Shown: one piece after another, positions 10,428 to 14,193 of the stretch
How positions within the stretch are numbered: position 1 is the stretch's first letter
How the letters are laid out: each line of letters starts with the position of its first letter
Notes under the pieces: generated by a model
Seen by the model: only the letters and a program-made list of their open reading frames with translations
Told to the model about the DNA's origin: nothing
Databases searched by the model: none
Origin: Deltaproteobacteria bacterium
GTDB taxonomy: Bacteria > Myxococcota > XYA12-FULL-58-9 > JAUUZB01
Reading direction: 5' to 3'
Assembly: GCA_030590185.1 (NCBI GenBank)
Contig: JAUUZB010000011.1
Span: 1-14,193, forward strand
Length of the DNA stretch: 14,193 bases
Made by a program: the position numbers and the translations under genes

Positions 10428-12329
10428 CTACTGGCTCAGCTTGCGAACCGCAGCCATGGCGGTGTCGTGCAGCATCTTGGCGATGTTGGTCATCATCTGA
10501 AGGGTCTGTTGTTGTCGGTCGAGCTCGTTCTGCATGCGGACGTTAGCGATCTGGGCGTCGTCGCCGATCTGTTGGATTTCCGTTTCGAGGTCTTCGACGT
10601 AGTTGTCGAGTTGGTCCGGAACGTTGAAGGTCTTGGGACCACCGACCTTGGGCGGCGTGCCGAAGGCGCCGTCCACCTCGCCACCATCGTGGGCCCCTTC
10701 GAGGGCTGCGAGGGCGTCGAGGGTGTTCTCGAGGGTGATGGACTCGCCAACGGTGATGGAGGTCCCGGTTTCCTCGGCCACGCGTTCGATCACGAGGGTC
10801 ATGGCTGTTTCGAGGTCGCTGTGTTGGTCGCCGTTGAGGGCACTGAAGACGTGACCCTCGGCGAGAATCAGGGCCGCGCCGACCGTCCCAGCGCCTGCAC
10901 CTGCGACCATAGCGCCGATGATTCCACCGAAAAGTGCACCGGGCGGTCCGGCCACCCCGGCGGCGGCGGCGCCAGCCATGAATCCCCCGGCGACGCCCCC
11001 GACCACGCCAGCAACGGCCGCCCTCGAGACGATGCTCTCGGTCGAGGCGTTGAGGTCAAACCCGCTGCCAGCCGCCGAGGCACTGAAGAGGTAGAGCATC
11101 TGAGCCGGCCCGAGCGACTCCAGCAACTCGACGTACGGCTCCATGTCCTGGGTGCGAATATTCTCAAAGAGGTTCTGCCCCGGCTCGCCCTCGATGAAAT
11201 ACGCATCAAAGTCACTCTTGTTCATGTTCCCAACCGCGACCACGATCTCGCCGATATTCTCCTCGAGCCAATCCGCCGAGCGCCCCTCCAAAGCCTGGTC
11301 GAGCAGCGCCTCATCCTCGCGGGTCAGGTTGGACTCGCCATAAAAGAAATCCTCGTAGCTACTGAGCGCGCTCCCCACGTCATCCCCCCGCGCCTCGAGC
11401 GCCGCGTCCACCGCCGCGTGCCACGCCTCCACATCGGACTCGTCCATGGTAGGCCGATACAACTCGCCATCATCCCCGAGCTCCCAACACTCGAACGGCT
11501 CCTCGGCGATGAACCCGCCCTCGACCTCGTTGCTCTCCAACGTCCGCCATTTCATGAGGGTGTCCCGCGCCTTCTGGCCCTGCTCGCGCAGCTTCTTCTT
11601 CTTGGCGTTCTCGAACTGAACCTTCTCCGCCTTGTCTTGGAGCAGCCCGTTTTGGATGTGGTAGCACTCGCGCAGCACCCGCTGGATCAACGCCTGGATG
11701 TCCATCTTGGTGCCGGCCAGGAATCGAGCCTGCAGCTTTGCGAACTGCTTGATGTGATCCTTCAACGCCGCCTGATTGTTGGCATCCCGGGTCAACTTGG
11801 TGGCGAGGTCGCGCAGCGCGCGGTCACTGAGCGGCGTCCGGCCGGCCCGGACGGCTTGGCCGTCGTGGGTGACGAGCAGGGTCCCCGGTCGGATCTTGTC
11901 GAATGCCCCGGCGTGATCCGCGCCGAGCTTCGCTTCAATCTTGGCAAGCTTACCGAGCGTCTCAAAGGACAGGTCGATCTCAGTCTCCACCGGCACCGAC
12001 GCGGCCAACACCCGCTGCGCCATCCTGGGCTCGGCGCGGGGCAGCTCGCGAAACGGGCTCGCGGCAGCGCGTAGGTCCTTCTTTTCGACCGGCGCATCCT
12101 TGGGACGCGCGCCTCGCCCGGAATCCGCCTCGGCCTTCGGCTGGTCATCAACCCGGTCAACCGGCTTCTCAGCGGCCGGCCGGTACGCCTCGCCAATCGG
12201 AATCTCCGCGAGCAGGCCGACGTCGATCCCGAGTCCGAGGGCGCCGCCGGTCCCACTCGCGATGGCCCCTTGGTTCCCCACGGAGGTTGAGGGAGCGGGC
12301 GAAGGCGAGCCGGGCTGAATCTTGGACAT
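10428..12329 (-). CDS. Paralogue of the 729-aa protein with a Gly/Ala-rich membrane-like segment; putative translocator or pore-former
   Basis: A 633-residue protein (numbering here from the upstream ATG at 12335 adds two). The N-terminal ~100 residues are disordered. MDIQALIQRVLRECYHIQN (211-229) matches the paralogue's motif, with a basic helix after it. Residues about 438-492 are an uninterrupted Gly/Ala/Val-rich hydrophobic stretch with repeated small-xxx-small spacing (AAVAGVVGGVAGGFMAG, then GALFGGIIGAMVAGAGAG), a glycine-zipper pattern of pore-formers and membrane-inserting translocators; the paralogue lacks it. The C-terminal domain (577-635) shares IGDDAQ, QQQTLQMM and KMLHDTAM. The start at 12329 was preferred because GGAG has proper 6-base spacing to it and none to the ATG at 12335, which overlaps the upstream stop. 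It ends in TAG at the position aligned with the paralogue's TGA. Function is inferred. Confidence 0.82.
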   Translation of the reverse strand: MSKIQPGSPSPAPSTSVGNQGAIASGTGGALGLGIDVGLLAEIPIGEAYRPAAEKPVDRVDDQPKAEADSGRGARPKDAPVEKKDLRAAASPFRELPRAEPRMAQRVLAASVPVETEIDLSFETLGKLAKIEAKLGADHAGAFDKIRPGTLLVTHDGQAVRAGRTPLSDRALRDLATKLTRDANNQAALKDHIKQFAKLQARFLAGTKMDIQALIQRVLRECYHIQNGLLQDKAEKVQFENAKKKKLREQGQKARDTLMKWRTLESNEVEGGFIAEEPFECWELGDDGELYRPTMDESDVEAWHAAVDAALEARGDDVGSALSSYEDFFYGESNLTREDEALLDQALEGRSADWLEENIGEIVVAVGNMNKSDFDAYFIEGEPGQNLFENIRTQDMEPYVELLESLGPAQMLYLFSASAAGSGFDLNASTESIVSRAAVAGVVGGVAGGFMAGAAAAGVAGPPGALFGGIIGAMVAGAGAGTVGAALILAEGHVFSALNGDQHSDLETAMTLVIERVAEETGTSITVGESITLENTLDALAALEGAHDGGEVDGAFGTPPKVGGPKTFNVPDQLDNYVEDLETEIQQIGDDAQIANVRMQNELDRQQQTLQMMTNIAKMLHDTAMAAVRKLSQ

Positions 12330-12331
12330 GG

Positions 12332-12895
12332 TCATCTCCTCACCTGGCGGGTCATCTCGAGCACCTTCGCTGGGTCGAGGCCGAGTCGGCCGAGCAGCTC
12401 CCCGTGCCGCGACAGAACGCTCACCCCGTGCATGGCCACGATCGTCTCGTCGAGCATCGCTAGGAACCGGGCCAATTGATCGCTGAGCTCGCCGGCGGCC
12501 TGCTGCTCCTCGGCGTCGAGGGCCCGACGGCGTTCGGCGATATCGTTCAGCGCGGACTCGAAATCCTCGGCCCGGCCCTTGATGAAGAAGCTGACGGTTT
12601 CCTCGAGGTCGCCCCGGGCACCGTTCGATCGCGCCGGGCTCGTTCCAGCCGCCGCCTCACGCTGCGGTGAGGCCGGGACCGGGCCGGTGGCCGGGCCGTC
12701 GTCCGTATGCACCGCTTGGCCATGCTCCAGATCCTTCTTGACCTGAAAGGTGGTCCGGCCGTCGCGCAGGGCCGGGTTGATCTGCAACATCTTGCGCACG
12801 ACCTTCTCGTCAACCGTGACCGCAGGCGCAGCCGCTTCGGAACCGCGTCGTGTCTCAACCTCGTTCATGGGCGGGGGGCTCCATCTGCGTGCCAT
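12332..12895 (-). CDS. Small helical protein of unknown function, first gene of the secretion-like operon
   Basis: A 187-residue protein I do not recognise. The N-terminal ~95 residues are polar and probably disordered (Pro/Ala/Arg-rich). From about residue 97 to the end it is helical and heptad-like (LEETVSFFIKGRAEDF, then a charged segment and LARFLAMLDETIVAM), as in small secretion chaperones, gatekeepers or needle-complex partners; none of these can be claimed. The frame is open to an ATG at 12922, but AGAGGA sits 7 bases before the ATG at 12895 and nothing suitable precedes 12922. Its stop abuts the 633-aa gene (ATGA overlap with that gene's upstream ATG), implying translational coupling. 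A sigma-54-type promoter match lies about 40 bases upstream. Confidence 0.75.
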   Translation of the reverse strand: MARRWSPPPMNEVETRRGSEAAAPAVTVDEKVVRKMLQINPALRDGRTTFQVKKDLEHGQAVHTDDGPATGPVPASPQREAAAGTSPARSNGARGDLEETVSFFIKGRAEDFESALNDIAERRRALDAEEQQAAGELSDQLARFLAMLDETIVAMHGVSVLSRHGELLGRLGLDPAKVLEMTRQVRR

Positions 12896-12936
12896 CGGTT
12901 TGTCCTCTTTCGTTCGTGCCATGACGCCGGAGGTTT

Positions 12937-12954
12937 TTGCGCGATCCGTGCCAA
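12937..12954 (-). promoter_or_regulatory. Candidate sigma-54 (-24/-12) promoter of the four-gene operon
   Basis: On the - strand, TTGGCACGGATCGCGCAAAA has TGGCAC exactly as in the sigma-54 consensus and an exact GG-N10-GC spacing (GG 12952-12951, GC 12940-12939); the -12 box is GCGCA rather than TTGCA. Predicted start near 12927, about 32 bases before the chosen ATG. A near-copy of the left half, CTTGGCACGGGGATC, lies upstream at 13035-13021 but lacks the -12 GC. If real, an enhancer-binding activator would be needed. Confidence 0.45.
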
Positions 12955-13082
12955 GGACCGGGAACCCTCTAACATGTGATTCCTAAACATTTTTTCCCGG
13001 CAAAGGAGGCCGCGTGACCCGATCCCCGTGCCAAGCTGTGACTCGGCCGTGTCGCACAATGGAACGTGGGGGAGGGCCCGGG

Positions 13083-13208
13083 ACCGGCCTGAGACACGGT
13101 ACCGGCCTGAGACACGCGACCGGCCTGAGACACGGTACCGGCCTGAGACACGCGACCGGCCTGAGACGCGGGACCGGCCTGAGACACGCGACCGGCCTGA
13201 GACACGGG
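13083..13208. repeat. Seven 18-bp tandem repeats in the divergent promoter region
   Basis: Units start at 13083, 13101, 13119, 13137, 13155, 13173 and 13191, with an ACCGG fragment of an eighth at 13209. The unit is ACCGGCCTGAGACACGGT; the last three bases vary (GGT, GCG, GGT, GCG, GGG, GCG, GGG) and unit five has one further change (GACGCG). Alternating GGT/GCG gives a 36-bp higher-order period over the first four units. No spacers separate the units, so this is not a CRISPR array. The GGT-to-ACC joins make CGGTACCG palindromes. Being 18 bp, all frames stay open, but no gene is evident. It lies between the operon start (12895) and the divergent gene at 13257, so arrayed protein-binding sites are possible. 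Confidence 0.9.
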
Positions 13209-13256
13209 ACCGGGCGGTGCCTATCCACGGGGAGCCGGCCGGGTTAGGATCGGCCG

Positions 13257-14193
13257 ATGGTCGACGACGTCCGGCGGGTCAAGGGCCCGACGATGCCTCC
13301 CCTGCGCTCGGCGCAGGAGGCGGGGGAGATCCCGGGCAAGGGCGTGCGCGAGCTCCTCACTCAGCTCCCGACCGGCAAACCCGGTGTCGGGGCCGATGGG
13401 GCATTTGATGAGGCACACCACGAGGTCGCCCGGCTCATCCAGGGTTTCGCCGGCGTCCAACGTCAGGCGTGGAACAAGTCCAAGCTCGCTAGCCTGACCG
13501 CGGCCCTGAAACAGGTCCTGGGCAAGGCCTCCTCTAGGGCAGCGGCGCGCCAGCACGTCGACGCCTGGGCGGTTGAGTCGGCCACGACCTCCGCCCGGAA
13601 CCAGCTGCGCGTCTGGGTCGGCTACCTGGGCATCAGCGCCGACGACGCGGATACCGACGGTCTCCGGGGGCTGGTCAAGCTCCTCTGGCCCCACGCCCGG
13701 CGCGCCAGGGGCAGCTCCTTTGCCAAGGGCAGCACCATGCGGGGCTCGGTCAAGTCGGAGGTCGTCCAGAAGATCATCCAGGACGCCATCCAGCAGGCCT
13801 CCCGCCAGGCTGGCCGGAACCTCCTGACCGACATCACCCAGGGGGCCAAGCCCCTCACCCAGGCCCTCAATCAGTTCGCCAAGATGGGCCTGGAGCAGAT
13901 GGGCCGGGCGCTCAAACGCAAGCTGCGCAAGGCGGAAAAACGAGAGCTGGCACAACGGGCCGAGGCCGGGGAGCATCGCCGGGTCGAGGCGATCGAGGCG
14001 CGGGAGGACCAGGGGGAGGAGGCGGATCCGCTCGCTGGGGCGGATCCCCTCGACGAGATGCTCGACATGATCGCCGAGCGCGCCCTGCAGACCATGCGCC
14101 TGCTGCGCGAGGAGGTCGCGCCCCACTGGGCGCCGGAGCAGCAGTCCTGGATGCTCCGGGAGGCGGACCAACAGATCCTGGACATCCTGCTGG
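13257..14193 (+). CDS. Helical, Ala/Gln/Lys/Glu-rich protein of unknown function, 3' end beyond window
   Basis: An open frame with no stop before the window end (312 residues visible), divergent from the secretion-like operon. An in-frame TAG at 13245-13247 fixes the upstream limit; the first ATG is 13257 with AGGA 7 bases upstream, and ATG 13293 is an alternative. The N-terminus is polar and flexible (to about residue 45). Residues 50-130 and 160-235 are helical (e.g. VVQKIIQDAIQQASRQAGRN; LNQFAKMGLEQMGRALKRK), a charged Arg/Lys/Glu stretch follows (about 220-255), then MLDMIAERALQTMRLLREE. No signal peptide or TM segment is visible. Amino-acid balance is natural on this strand, while the opposite frame is Leu/Gly/Pro/Arg/His-rich, a shadow. 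It may be another substrate or partner of the divergent operon; I do not recognise the family. Confidence 0.72.
   Translation, partial: MVDDVRRVKGPTMPPLRSAQEAGEIPGKGVRELLTQLPTGKPGVGADGAFDEAHHEVARLIQGFAGVQRQAWNKSKLASLTAALKQVLGKASSRAAARQHVDAWAVESATTSARNQLRVWVGYLGISADDADTDGLRGLVKLLWPHARRARGSSFAKGSTMRGSVKSEVVQKIIQDAIQQASRQAGRNLLTDITQGAKPLTQALNQFAKMGLEQMGRALKRKLRKAEKRELAQRAEAGEHRRVEAIEAREDQGEEADPLAGADPLDEMLDMIAERALQTMRLLREEVAPHWAPEQQSWMLREADQQILDILL

Noticed and set aside
10383..12074. 563-residue + strand open frame opposite the 633-aa gene
   Set aside because: Leu/Gly/Arg/His-rich shadow of the - strand gene; no ribosome site, and the - strand paralogue conservation decides the strand.
13083..13213. 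CRISPR array
   Set aside because: Units abut directly with no spacers, and no cas genes are present.
13014..13247. 77-residue frame (GLRHGT-type repeats) through the 18-bp array
   Set aside because: An 18-bp unit without stops is open in all frames; no independent coding evidence or ribosome site.
13221..14171. 316-residue - strand open frame
   Set aside because: Leu/Pro/Gly/Arg-biased shadow; the + strand frame from 13257 has balanced composition and a ribosome site.

Overview
The window is high-GC bacterial DNA (about two thirds G+C by eye). A zinc-ribbon/GYF-like/TPR membrane protein, dense helical secretion-type proteins and a candidate sigma-54 promoter suggest a Myxococcota or other deltaproteobacterial-type genome. 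That placement is inference; there is no rRNA or other marker. No tRNA, rRNA, CRISPR array, transposase or integrase was seen.

Left part (1-5954, all + strand): the 3' part of a UvrD/PcrA DNA helicase gene; a zinc-ribbon plus TPR single-pass membrane protein (2065-3975); an unidentified polytopic membrane protein (4108-5139); and, overlapping it by ATGA, a two-TM coiled-coil protein (5136-5954). The tail of the last gene runs into structured, degenerate-repeat DNA that also fills the convergent gap to 6242.

Middle (6243-7613, - strand): a full-length enolase frame with all catalytic residues, but interrupted by two in-frame TAG codons (codons 94 and 191 of 434). Upstream is a plausible housekeeping promoter. 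Three other genes here end in TAG, and one has a paralogue ending in TGA at the aligned position, so TAG normally terminates. The enolase is therefore a very young double-nonsense pseudogene, a sequence artefact, or a case of amber readthrough.

Right part (7720-14193): a four-gene operon on the - strand, in transcription order a 187-aa helical protein, a 633-aa protein with a Gly/Ala-rich hydrophobic stretch, a 729-aa paralogue without it, and a 160-aa TPR protein resembling class II secretion chaperones. The two large proteins share an internal motif and a C-terminal helical domain of about 59 residues (about 63% identical). The set looks like substrates plus chaperone of a type III-like export system, possibly pore-former and filament/tip, but no export apparatus gene lies in the window. 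The operon is divergent from a helical protein gene (13257 to beyond the window). The gap between them carries a sigma-54-type promoter match and seven 18-bp tandem repeats.
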